A stretch of DNA of 9,867 nucleotides from an uncultured Bacteroidales bacterium (GCA_947097635.1 CAMURW010000035.1:1-9867); one strand, 5' to 3'. Shown: positions 1-7,337, numbered from the stretch's first letter. Numbers and translations are program-made. Notes: generated from the letters alone by a model not told the origin.

Positions 1-160
1 GAATGCTCTGATACTATGCTGACTATTGACCTAAGCCAAATATAATAAATAACATAAAGAACTGATTGTAAATACAATACATCCTTTTAATTTCTCTTGT
101 GTTCACGGCGTTGTACCAGGTATGGGGATATGAGGCACGCATCTATTATTATTTTGCCGT
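1..160. other. intergenic tail downstream of uvrB, no gene seen
   Basis: This AT-rich stretch follows the uvrB stop codon. I find no coding region and no convincing intrinsic terminator: no GC stem is followed by a T run on the minus strand. It holds two small signals. One is a perfect 6-bp inverted repeat (ATTGTA-AA-TACAAT, 65-78). The other is a minus-strand TATATTTG (37-44), which fits the Bacteroidota -7 box TAnnTTTG but lacks a TTTG at the right spacing. Together they might belong to the promoter of a gene beyond the left edge, which cannot be verified here. Confidence 0.5.
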
Positions 161-2599
161 TTAGCTGCCACGAGCAGTTTCCAGCAGTTCTTGCATGGCT
201 TTGATTTCGTCGCGGTACTTGGCGGCAGCGAGGAAGTCCATCTCTTTGGCTGCTATCTGCATCTTGCGCTGTGCTTCTCGAATATCTTTCCTCAACTGCT
301 CTTTGGTGCGGCTATCCACTTTGGTATAGCCTACGCCGCTGTCGCTTGCACTGTGGCGAGGGGCTTCGTCCCACAGGTCGTCGTTTGCAGACACGGAAAG
401 CCTGTCGTGCAGCAACTCTTCTTCGGACAGCTGGCTGAGATGCGGGTCGTTCTTGTCGATGCCGAACAGCGGCTGCTCGCCTTTGCTGCGCGAGGTCTTA
501 GGATAGGGTTTCAGTGCTTCCTTCTGCCCGAAGGGGGGCACCGTTCCCGGTCCTTTCTGCGAGGGTATGGCGCAACGTGTCTGCGGAGGTGCATTGTGGT
601 AGTTGCTGTTGTGGCTGCCGCGCATTTTATGCGTTGCAGCCTCTGAGTTGCCATTGTCGGCAGCGCGACTGGCGATGCGGTCGGCATCGAAATGAGCCGG
701 GACATTGAGGGCGTATGGCGACGCGGCTATATTTGCGCCGCCTATGTCGGGTTGGATCGAGGGTATGAAATCGTCACTTTCGGCGGCGGCGCGTTCTATT
801 ACCGATGTCTGTCCCAAAATATTCTCCATGCTTTTCACTATTTGCCGCGGCACGGTATGGTGCTCCAGATTATAGCGAATCTGCTTCTCGCGATGGCGGT
901 TCGTCTCGTCGATGGCGCGCTTCATGCTGCCGGTGATGCGATCGGCATAGAGAATGGCACGTCCATGCACATTACGCGCCGCGCGTCCTATGGTCTGTAT
1001 CAATGCGCGGTCGCTACGCAGGAAGCCTTCCTTGTCGGCATCCAGTATCGCCACCAGCGACACTTCCGGCAGGTCCAGGCCTTCGCGCAGCAGGTTCACG
1101 CCCACCAGCACATCATAGCCTCCCATGCGCAGTTCGCGCATGATTTCCACACGTTCCAGCGTCTCCACATCGCTGTGGATGTAGGCCGTCTTAATGCCCA
1201 AATTCAGCAGGTAGTTACTCATTTCCTCCGCCATGCGCTTGGTGAGCGTGGTAACGAGTACGCGCTCGCCTTTCTTCACCACGTCGTCTATCTCCTCCAG
1301 CAGGTCGTCCACTTGGCTTACGGCGGGCCTCACCTCCACCACGGGATCCAGCAAGCCCGTGGGACGTATCACCTGGTCCACCACCACGCCCTCGCTTTCC
1401 TTTAGTTCGTACTCTGCAGGAGTGGCACTGATGTAGATGGTCTGTCCGGTGAGGTTGTAGAACTCCTCGTATTTGAGAGGGCGGTTGTCCAGCGCGCTAG
1501 GCAGGCGGAAACCATATTCCACCAATGCCGTCTTGCGGCTGCGGTCTCCGCCATACATTGCGTTGATTTGCGGCACGGTGACGTGGCTTTCGTCAATCAC
1601 CAGCAGGAAGTCGTCGGGGAAATAGTCCAATAGGCAGAAAGGGCGGCTGCCAGGGGCACGTCCGTCAAAGTAGCGGCTGTAGTTTTCTATGCCGCTGCAG
1701 TAGCCCAGTTCCTGTATCATCTCGCAGTCGTAGTTGACTCGCTCCTCCAGTCGCTTTGCCTCCAAGTGTTTGCCCATGCACTCCAGGTAGTCGCGCCGCT
1801 CAAACATATCGCGCTGTATCTGCAATAGTGCCGTGGCGATGTTGTCTTTGGAAGTCAGGAAGTTGCTGGCAGGGTATATGGTGGCATCCTGCAGCTTTTC
1901 CAACGTGATGCCAGCCACAGGGTCAAAGCTTTCTATGCATTCTATTTCGTCGTCCCAGAAACAGATGCGGTAGCAAAAGTCGGCAAAGGAGGGATAGATG
2001 TCCACGGTGTCGCCCTTGATGCGAAAACGTCCGTTTACGAACTCTATTTCGTTGCGCACATATTGCGCATCCAGCAGACGCATCAACAGCTCGTCACGCT
2101 TCATTTTGTCTCCCACCTTGACATGGACGGTGCCGCGCTTGAACTCGGCGGGATTGCCAATGCCATAGATGCAGGATACCGAAGAGACCACAATAACATC
2201 GCGCCGTCCGCTGAGCAAGGCAGACGAGGCACGCAGGCGCAACTTGTCCAGCTCGTCGTTGATAGCAAGGTCTTTCTCTATATAGGTATTGGTGGAGGGG
2301 ATGTAGGCTTCTGGCTGGTAGTAGTCGTAGTAGGATACGAAGTATTCTACGGCGTTGTGTGGAAAGAACTGCTTGAACTCGCCGTAGAGCTGCGCCGCAA
2401 GGGTCTTATTGTGGCTCATCACCAATGTGGGGCGTTTCACCTGCTGGACGACATTGGCTACCGTGAAGGTTTTGCCACTGCCCGTAACGCCCAGCAGCAC
2501 TTGTGCACGCTGACCTCGATGTAGGCCGTCCACAAGCTCGCGGATGGCTTCGGGCTGGTCGCCCATGGGGGCAAAGTGGGATTGTAGATCAAAGTCCAT
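161..2599 (-). CDS. uvrB: UvrB, excinuclease ABC subunit B, with an enlarged linker before the UVR motif
   Basis: UvrB is the damage-verifying DNA helicase-like subunit of UvrABC nucleotide excision repair in the cytoplasm. It is loaded by UvrA and then recruits UvrC. The 812-residue product shows the full set of landmarks: Walker A GVTGSGKT (37-44), the beta-hairpin that clamps the damaged strand (about 90-110, YYDYYQPEAY then IPSTNTYIEKD), DESH Walker B (336-339), SATP (391-394), REGLDLPE (505-512), QTIGRAARN (535-543), and a C-terminal UVR motif (about 764-808, with AAKYRDEI). The start MDFDLQSHFAPMGDQP matches the family N-terminus; the stop is TAA. The family is usually about 660-690 residues. 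The excess lies in residues about 600-763, a Ser/Asn/Pro/Gly-rich, probably disordered linker. No catalytic residue appears missing. It is the last gene of the minus-strand series, 70 bp after the oxidoreductase, and could be co-transcribed with it. Confidence 0.97.
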   Translation of the reverse strand: MDFDLQSHFAPMGDQPEAIRELVDGLHRGQRAQVLLGVTGSGKTFTVANVVQQVKRPTLVMSHNKTLAAQLYGEFKQFFPHNAVEYFVSYYDYYQPEAYIPSTNTYIEKDLAINDELDKLRLRASSALLSGRRDVIVVSSVSCIYGIGNPAEFKRGTVHVKVGDKMKRDELLMRLLDAQYVRNEIEFVNGRFRIKGDTVDIYPSFADFCYRICFWDDEIECIESFDPVAGITLEKLQDATIYPASNFLTSKDNIATALLQIQRDMFERRDYLECMGKHLEAKRLEERVNYDCEMIQELGYCSGIENYSRYFDGRAPGSRPFCLLDYFPDDFLLVIDESHVTVPQINAMYGGDRSRKTALVEYGFRLPSALDNRPLKYEEFYNLTGQTIYISATPAEYELKESEGVVVDQVIRPTGLLDPVVEVRPAVSQVDDLLEEIDDVVKKGERVLVTTLTKRMAEEMSNYLLNLGIKTAYIHSDVETLERVEIMRELRMGGYDVLVGVNLLREGLDLPEVSLVAILDADKEGFLRSDRALIQTIGRAARNVHGRAILYADRITGSMKRAIDETNRHREKQIRYNLEHHTVPRQIVKSMENILGQTSVIERAAAESDDFIPSIQPDIGGANIAASPYALNVPAHFDADRIASRAADNGNSEAATHKMRGSHNSNYHNAPPQTRCAIPSQKGPGTVPPFGQKEALKPYPKTSRSKGEQPLFGIDKNDPHLSQLSEEELLHDRLSVSANDDLWDEAPRHSASDSGVGYTKVDSRTKEQLRKDIREAQRKMQIAAKEMDFLAAAKYRDEIKAMQELLETARGS

Positions 2600-2602
2600 A
2601 AC

Positions 2603-2628
2603 AGTTCGTGAGTTTCGTTATAGTTTGT
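2603..2628 (-). repeat. three short direct repeats just upstream of the uvrB start
   Basis: Read on the minus strand, ACAAACT (2628-2622), ACGAAACT (2618-2611) and ACGAACT (2609-2603) follow one another and end 3 bp before the uvrB ATG. They are imperfect copies about 8-11 bp apart. They could be an operator or simply part of an A-rich 5' leader. I recognise no SOS-box consensus and no TAnnTTTG -7 element in the 70-bp gap. Confidence 0.3.
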
Positions 2629-2661
2629 AAAACCTGCATGGTGTGGGAGCGGCCACGCGAT

Positions 2662-2680
2662 GCTGCCTGCTATCGGCAGC
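2662..2680 (-). other. hairpin spanning the oxidoreductase stop codon
   Basis: GCTGCC (2662-2667) and GGCAGC (2675-2680) are perfect inverted copies around a 7-nt loop, and the TAG stop of the oxidoreductase gene (2672-2670) lies in that loop. No T run follows on the minus strand, so this is not a standard intrinsic terminator. It may be an mRNA 3'-end or processing structure, or a chance palindrome. Confidence 0.35.
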
Positions 2681-4256
2681 CATCCATTGACAGGCTACCG
2701 CCAAGCAAAGCAGAAAGTTCGTTGACGCAGTTGATGCCGTCGAGGGCGGAAGACACTATGCCGCCCGCATATCCGGCACCTTCACCGCAAGGGAAGAGGC
2801 ATCGCAGCTGAGGGTGCTGGTAATGTTCGTCGCGCGGGATGCGAACAGGCGAGGATGTGCGGCTTTCCACGGCCAATATGTTGGCTTGGCTGGTGTAGAA
2901 GCCACGCATCTTGCGGCCGAAGTCACGGAAGCCCTGTTGCAGGCAGCGTACCACGAAGGGTGGCAGCAACTGGTGCAAGGGGGCACTAAAACTGCGGCCC
3001 AGATAGTGGCTGGAATTGAGGTGCTGCGATATGGTTTCCTCGCAGAAGTCCGTGAGACGCTGGCTGGGGGCATCGATACTTTGCGACAACTGAAACATGC
3101 GCTGCTCCGTGTCCTGCTGAAATTTCAGCAACGCCAGTGGACCATATCGAGCATATTCCGGCACATCGTCCAACCCCACCGTCACTGCGATGCCGCTATT
3201 GGCACAAGGGCTGCTGCGTCGGCTGTCGCTCATGCCGTTCACCACCTGCTGCTCCATATCCGTCGCGGCAGGCACTATCACCCCTCCCGGACACATGCAG
3301 AACGAGAACACGCCGTGTCCGCTCACCTGAGTTGCGAGACTATAGGAGGCCGGCGGAAGGAGACGACTGGGGCGAGGAGAGTGATACTGTATGCTGTCTA
3401 TCAACTGCTGCGGATGCTCCACCCTCACGCCCATGGCGAAAGGTTTGGCCTGCAATTGCCAACCTTTGTTGTGGAACAGCTGGTAAATGTCGCGGGAACT
3501 GTGTCCCGTTGCCAGTATCACCGCCACGCCTTCGTAGCGGTTGCCGTTGCTGTCTATCACGCCGACGACGTGAGAATCGCCCTTCACGCCCTTCACGATG
3601 AAGTCAGCAACACGTGTGCCGAAGCAGTAACGTCCGCCGTGGTCAAGAATGGTCTTTCGGATGTTGGCGATAATGCCACTAAGTTTGTCCGTGCCAATAT
3701 GTCCATGCGCATCGACGAGGATTTCTGGATTCGCGCCATGCAGCACGAATTGTTTCAACACAGCGGAAACATCGCCGCGCTTGGTGCTGCGGGTGTAGAG
3801 TTTGCCGTCGCTATAGGTTCCCGCGCCTCCTTCGCCGAAGCACCAATTGCTGTCGGGATTCACAACGTGGTTGCGTGCCATCTGGGCAATATCTTGCTTG
3901 CGCTGCTCTACGGGATAGCCGCGTTCGATAATGATGGGGTTCAGCCCCACCATCAAAGCCTGCAAGGCGGCAAAAAGACCTGCCGGCCCCGCCCCCACGA
4001 TGATGAGCGAAGGACGGTTGCTGACATCTTGGTAGGGCATGGAAAAATCTGCAGGTATGGGGGCCTCGTCCTTTCTGTACACACACAGCGTGGCACGGTA
4101 GCGCACACCGCGACGCGAATCCAGGCTGCGTTTCACCACCTCTACCACGCCCACGTCCTCCGTCCTCATGCGAAGAAGCTTTGCCACGACTTCCTGTCGC
4201 AACCGGGGCACGTGATATTGTTCCGGCAAGAGCTCTATGTTTTCCAGTATTGTCAT
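2670..4256 (-). CDS. FAD-dependent dehydrogenase/oxidoreductase, COG2509-like, substrate unknown
   Basis: This 528-residue protein looks like the COG2509 group of soluble FAD-dependent dehydrogenases, whose physiological substrate is not established to my knowledge. An N-terminal region of about 80 residues comes before the Rossmann fold. Next are the dinucleotide motif GAGPAG (88-93), an acidic residue closing the second strand (Glu111), the conserved block GEGGAGTYSDGKL (141-153), ILATGHSSRD (247-256, the ATG motif of two-dinucleotide-binding flavoproteins), CMCPGG (320-325), NGMS (340-343), and the C-terminal FAD-contacting GEGAGYAGGI (491-500). There is no signal peptide or membrane segment, so it is probably cytoplasmic. 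The ATG at 4256 is the first start after an in-frame TGA only a few bases upstream, so the start is well fixed. It lies 96 bp after porT and 70 bp before uvrB on the same strand. The family call is strong; the reaction is unknown. Confidence 0.9.
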   Translation of the reverse strand: MTILENIELLPEQYHVPRLRQEVVAKLLRMRTEDVGVVEVVKRSLDSRRGVRYRATLCVYRKDEAPIPADFSMPYQDVSNRPSLIIVGAGPAGLFAALQALMVGLNPIIIERGYPVEQRKQDIAQMARNHVVNPDSNWCFGEGGAGTYSDGKLYTRSTKRGDVSAVLKQFVLHGANPEILVDAHGHIGTDKLSGIIANIRKTILDHGGRYCFGTRVADFIVKGVKGDSHVVGVIDSNGNRYEGVAVILATGHSSRDIYQLFHNKGWQLQAKPFAMGVRVEHPQQLIDSIQYHSPRPSRLLPPASYSLATQVSGHGVFSFCMCPGGVIVPAATDMEQQVVNGMSDSRRSSPCANSGIAVTVGLDDVPEYARYGPLALLKFQQDTEQRMFQLSQSIDAPSQRLTDFCEETISQHLNSSHYLGRSFSAPLHQLLPPFVVRCLQQGFRDFGRKMRGFYTSQANILAVESRTSSPVRIPRDEHYQHPQLRCLFPCGEGAGYAGGIVSSALDGINCVNELSALLGGSLSMDGCR

Positions 4257-4352
4257 TCTTCAACAGTTGTTGATCACCATCCATCGGCGGCATTCATCGC
4301 CTATATGCGACGGGAAAGTCATTTTCGCCGTGCCTCGTCTGCCATCCACCCG

Positions 4353-5081
4353 TCACCCTTCGAAGAGGAAACCTATGGTCAGCGTACGACTGTTCAGATA
4401 AACGACGCTTTGCGAATACAAGTCGGAATCGTCCACATGAAGGTCGTTGAGACCGAAGGACATCTTTATCTCTATGGCGAATTTCACATAACGCAGATAG
4501 AAGTCGAAACCGCGGGCTGTCGTATATCGAAAGTCGCTCGTTTTTAGCTTCACGATAGACTCGTCATCATGGTTCTTGTTGTTGCGCAGCGAGGCAAAGT
4601 CGAAGCCATAGCTGAGGCCTATGGTGAGATAGGGGCGAAAGTTGCGCCAGCGCATGGATCGGAATTTCAGATCCAGCGGTATATCGCCATATACGCTCTC
4701 CACGGTACGTTTGGCATCCAGATTCTTCAGTGTGTGGCTGAAGTCTTCCTGCCAGGTATAGGAAAGGTTGCGGTTTACCAGCGTGACGCCAGGCATCAGG
4801 CGCAGGTTGAAGTAGTTGCCCAACCGCAAGTCTGGAACCAGCACGGCGATGTGGAAACCAGGAGTGTAGTAGCTCGTCGTGCCCAGTTCTTTGTCGCGCA
4901 CGTTGGCATCCTCGGTATAGTATAGGTCGAACTTAGATTGCGTGTAGCCTATCTGTATGCCGAAATGTATCTTCTTTTTGTCGAAGGCGGCGAGGTTGGT
5001 GATTTGTGCATGCGTGCATTTGGTGCCCATAGCGCTGGTCAGGAAGATGGCGAGGAGTAGTATTGCCTGCTTGCAGTGCAT
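4353..5081 (-). CDS. porT: PorT/SprT-like outer-membrane beta-barrel protein (type IX secretion / gliding)
   Basis: PorT (SprT in gliding flavobacteria) is an outer-membrane protein needed for type IX secretion in Bacteroidota. The 242-residue product has the expected length of about 240 and a typical signal peptide: Lys4, a hydrophobic core at about 6-16, and a likely signal peptidase I site after Ala25 with Gln26 as the new N-terminus. The mature protein opens with a segment resembling PorT, FDKKKIHFGIQIGY (33-46). It then alternates aromatic and hydrophobic residues in a beta-barrel pattern, with FNLRLMPGVTL (91-101), YGDIPLDLKF (131-140), RPYLTIGLSYGFD (149-161) and a terminal TIGFLFEG. 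The SDIPL-like YGDIPL strand is common in PorT-family barrels. A hairpin just upstream probably separates it from hldA. I see no -7 box in the short leader. It could instead be a generic PorT-family barrel, since related barrels occur in species without T9SS. Confidence 0.78.
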   Translation of the reverse strand: MHCKQAILLLAIFLTSAMGTKCTHAQITNLAAFDKKKIHFGIQIGYTQSKFDLYYTEDANVRDKELGTTSYYTPGFHIAVLVPDLRLGNYFNLRLMPGVTLVNRNLSYTWQEDFSHTLKNLDAKRTVESVYGDIPLDLKFRSMRWRNFRPYLTIGLSYGFDFASLRNNKNHDDESIVKLKTSDFRYTTARGFDFYLRYVKFAIEIKMSFGLNDLHVDDSDLYSQSVVYLNSRTLTIGFLFEG

Positions 5082-5103
5082 TATTAATCTTGTTTGGGTA
5101 GTA

Positions 5104-5148
5104 TAAATAATAACGGCTTCGCATCACTTTTATTATGCGCGAAGCCGT
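5104..5148 (-). terminator. intrinsic terminator-like hairpin after hldA
   Basis: ACGGCTTCGC (5113-5122) and GCGAAGCCGT (5139-5148) are perfect 10-bp inverted copies around a 16-nt loop. On the minus strand the stem is followed by TATTATTTAT, a U-rich tail interrupted by A. It lies 21 bp past the hldA stop and 32 bp before the porT start, the expected place for a terminator between the two units. GCAT/ATGC in the loop offers an alternative inner stem. The interrupted tail makes partial readthrough into porT plausible. Confidence 0.68.
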
Positions 5149-5169
5149 CATTTTCACATAACCGCCTGC

Positions 5170-6183
5170 CTACTTCTGCGGTATTGCTTCCAACTCGCGC
5201 AGCAAGCGGTCGCGGTCTATGGGCACTACGCCAACTTGTTCGCACACTATGCCACCGGCCATGTTGGCATAGCGCAGCACGTCGTTCAACCCCATCCCCG
5301 CCGCCAGTGCCACCGTGGCCACGCTGATTACAGTGTCGCCGGCGCCGCTCACATCGCTGATGGTGCGAAGGTGCGCCGGCAGCAGTATGCTGGTGGGTTC
5401 CTTGCCACGGAAATCGCAGGCATAAATACCCTTGTCGCTAAGGGTGATGAAGACCGCCTCAATGCGCTGCTGCTCGTGCAGCATGATGGCCGCTTTGTCC
5501 AGGTCCATCTGCATGGCCTGAGGGTCGCCGTCGTCGATTTCTATGTTCATGCCCTCCTTCAGTTCTTTCAGGTTTGGCTTGAATAGCGTCACATCGTGAT
5601 AGTGCTTGAAGTTGCGATGCTTGGGGTCCACTGTGGTAATGATATGTTTGCGCTGCGCCATTGCTGTCACGGCATCTATCACGCGGGGGGTGATGCATCC
5701 TTTGTCGTAGTCCTGAAAGATAATGGCGTCAATGTGCATCATCTTCACGATGCGTTCCGCGCGTGTTATCAGTTCTTCCTCGTCCAGTGCTGTCAGGGGA
5801 CGTGTGGTCTCTTCGTCCACACGCACAAGATGCATATTGTTGCCTATCACGCGGCTTTTCACCGTTGTGATGCGATCGTCGCTGTTCAGAATGCCACGCT
5901 TGTCCATCTCGTGCTGATACATGATGTTGAGGAACGTCTTGCCGGCATCGTCGTTGCCCAGCACAGAGCAGATATAGGGTGTGGCACCCAGGCTTTCGAT
6001 ATTCAGAGCCACGTTTGCGGCACCTCCCAGCCGCTGTTCGCGATGGTCTATGGCTACTACGGGCACCGGGGCTTCGGGCGAGATACGTGTGACGCTGCCC
6101 CACATGTAGGAGTCTATCATCACATCGCCCACTATCAGTATTTTCAGTTCTTTCAGTTTATCGGCAAAATCTTCTAATGTCAT
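5170..6183 (-). CDS. hldA: D-glycero-beta-D-manno-heptose-7-phosphate kinase (HldA / RfaE domain I type)
   Basis: A PfkB/ribokinase-fold kinase that should phosphorylate D-glycero-beta-D-manno-heptose 7-phosphate at C1 using ATP, a step toward the ADP-heptose used in LPS core synthesis. Seen in the 337-residue product: GDVMIDSYMWG (19-29) and RISPEAPVPV (33-42) near the N-terminus, typical of RfaE1; the PfkB glycine pair in LGGAANVALNIESLGA (52-67); QDYDKG (157-162); DPKHRNF (186-192); FKPNLKEL (201-208); and the catalytic anion-hole motif DVSGAGDT (277-284) with Asp283 as presumed base. The length covers only the kinase domain; E. coli HldE is about 475 residues and adds a cytidylyltransferase-like domain. 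A separate adenylyltransferase (HldC-like) would therefore be needed and is not in this window. It starts 29 bp after the asparaginase stop, so the two are probably co-transcribed. The exact sugar substrate is inferred from family resemblance; another sugar kinase is possible. Confidence 0.9.
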   Translation of the reverse strand: MTLEDFADKLKELKILIVGDVMIDSYMWGSVTRISPEAPVPVVAIDHREQRLGGAANVALNIESLGATPYICSVLGNDDAGKTFLNIMYQHEMDKRGILNSDDRITTVKSRVIGNNMHLVRVDEETTRPLTALDEEELITRAERIVKMMHIDAIIFQDYDKGCITPRVIDAVTAMAQRKHIITTVDPKHRNFKHYHDVTLFKPNLKELKEGMNIEIDDGDPQAMQMDLDKAAIMLHEQQRIEAVFITLSDKGIYACDFRGKEPTSILLPAHLRTISDVSGAGDTVISVATVALAAGMGLNDVLRYANMAGGIVCEQVGVVPIDRDRLLRELEAIPQK

Positions 6184-6212
6184 AAGGAAGTAATTTGATT
6201 AGGAAAAAACAA

Positions 6213-7238
6213 TCACAGCACCGTCATTTCGCCTCGCAGCGAAGTCTCCATCAGGCGACGCACCAATGCACGGTCGTTGCCGTAGCTGCCCAGAATATAC
6301 ATCATCTTGGTGACAGCAGCTTCTATGGTGATGTCGTGTCCGCTCAGCACGCCCAGACGTTCCATACCCACGCTAGCCTCATATTGCTTCAGTTTCACGC
6401 TACCAGCCTTGCACTGAGTGACGTCCATAATCAGGATGCCACGATCTATGGCTTCCCTCAGCACGTCCAGAAACCAGGCCCCCGTAGGTGCATTGCCGCT
6501 GCCGTAGGTCTCCAATATCACGCCACGCAGATTAGGGGTGCTCAGCACTGCATTCACTACCGAGGAGGTGATGCCGGGAAACAACTTCAGTACGGCGATA
6601 TTGCGGTCGAATCCCTTGCGTACAATCAGCGGGGCATGTTCCGGCGGCATAGGCGACACATATTCCCTATAGATGTGGATGTTTATGCCGGCATCGGCCA
6701 AGGCTGGATAGTTGTAGGTGTGGAATGCATCGAAGTTTTCCGCACTCACTTTGGTGCTACGATTGCCACGAAACAGGTGATCCTCGAAGAACACGCACAC
6801 CTCGGGAATGTTGCCATAGTTGCCGCTGGCTATCTCCAGAGCATCGATGATGTTGTCGCGTCCATCGCTGCGTAGCATACCCAGTGGCAACTGCGACCCT
6901 GTCAGCACTATCGGTTTACTTAGGTTCTCGAACACAAAGCTCAGTGCCGAAGCACTGTAGGCCATAGTGTCGGTGCCGTGCAGCACGCAGAAACCGTCGT
7001 AATGGTCGTGTTCGCGCTCTATGATGTCGGCGATGTCCACCCAGAAATCGGGTGTCATATTCGACGAGTCGATGATGTTGTCCAGTTGGCAAGAGTCGAT
7101 GTCGTAGCTGCAGCGATGCAGCAGGGGTACGGCATCGTAGATACGGTCCATGGTGAAAGGATGCAGGGCTCCGCTTTCGTCCTGCACCATGCCGATAGTA
7201 CCGCCTGTATATATAATTAGGACTTTATTGTGTTTCAT
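6213..7238 (-). CDS. ansA: type I (cytoplasmic) L-asparaginase
   Basis: Hydrolyses L-asparagine to aspartate and ammonia. The 341-residue product carries the two asparaginase signatures: YTGGTIGM (10-17), with the nucleophile Thr14, and LHGTDTMAYSA (86-96), with Thr89 and Asp90. Lys163 in RSTKVSAENFDAF (160-172) fits the remaining catalytic lysine. ETYGSGNAPTG (243-253) and TQCKAGSV (274-281) are further conserved stretches. There is no signal peptide, so it is cytoplasmic and of the AnsA rather than the periplasmic AnsB kind. The length is normal for type I enzymes. The start at 7238 (MKHNKVLIIYTGGT) puts the first strand in the usual place. The gene lies downstream of the tRNA-Gln terminator, so it should have its own promoter within the short 55-bp leader (7239-7293), but I find no clear TAnnTTTG there. 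hldA follows closely. A glutaminase side activity is possible. Confidence 0.94.
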   Translation of the reverse strand: MKHNKVLIIYTGGTIGMVQDESGALHPFTMDRIYDAVPLLHRCSYDIDSCQLDNIIDSSNMTPDFWVDIADIIEREHDHYDGFCVLHGTDTMAYSASALSFVFENLSKPIVLTGSQLPLGMLRSDGRDNIIDALEIASGNYGNIPEVCVFFEDHLFRGNRSTKVSAENFDAFHTYNYPALADAGINIHIYREYVSPMPPEHAPLIVRKGFDRNIAVLKLFPGITSSVVNAVLSTPNLRGVILETYGSGNAPTGAWFLDVLREAIDRGILIMDVTQCKAGSVKLKQYEASVGMERLGVLSGHDITIEAAVTKMMYILGSYGNDRALVRRLMETSLRGEMTVL

Positions 7239-7293
7239 AATATGTTTGTTGCAAAAGCATAACGCCTACCTGGCAGAGCGGCGGCGGGTAGTG

Positions 7294-7330
7294 AAAAAAA
7301 AGCCTCCAAACGTTGCGTTAAGAGACTTTT
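7294..7330 (-). terminator. intrinsic terminator of the tRNA-Gln gene
   Basis: On the minus strand AAAAGTCTCT (7330-7321) pairs with GGAGGCTTTT (7307-7298), with two G-U pairs that form only in minus-strand RNA. The loop contains a second small stem, AACG-CAA-CGTT (7319-7309), and the structure ends in a run of eight T (7301-7294). It begins 7 nt past the tRNA 3' end. This is a textbook terminator and makes the tRNA a single-gene unit, insulating it from the asparaginase gene. Confidence 0.85.
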
Positions 7331-7337
7331 CTTTCTG

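Noticed and set aside
191..646. A plus-strand open frame opposite the unusual UvrB linker, considered as a possible reason for the insertion
   Set aside because: The translation has no recognisable family and no leader or promoter signal; the minus-strand frame is continuous and ends in a correct UVR motif, so the insertion belongs to uvrB.
692..1405. A 237-codon plus-strand open frame opposite uvrB
   Set aside because: It mirrors the conserved UvrB helicase core; the composition is that of a reverse-complement shadow and nothing supports its own start or family.
4257..4352. Gap between porT and the oxidoreductase, searched for a promoter or terminator
   Set aside because: Only a 4-bp stem (GGCG/CGCC) and no TAnnTTTG or T run were found; nothing can be supported.
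2814..4547. A 577-codon plus-strand open frame antisense to the oxidoreductase and the 3' part of porT
   Set aside because: It lies opposite strongly supported coding genes, has no recognisable domain, is rich in His/Ala as antisense frames typically are, and crosses from one real gene into another.
7265..7293. GC-rich segment with CTACC/GGTAG arms before the asparaginase start, considered as a riboswitch or second tRNA fragment
   Set aside because: The arms are only 5 bp with a long loop, there is no cloverleaf or known aptamer core, and it is too short for a metabolite-binding structure.
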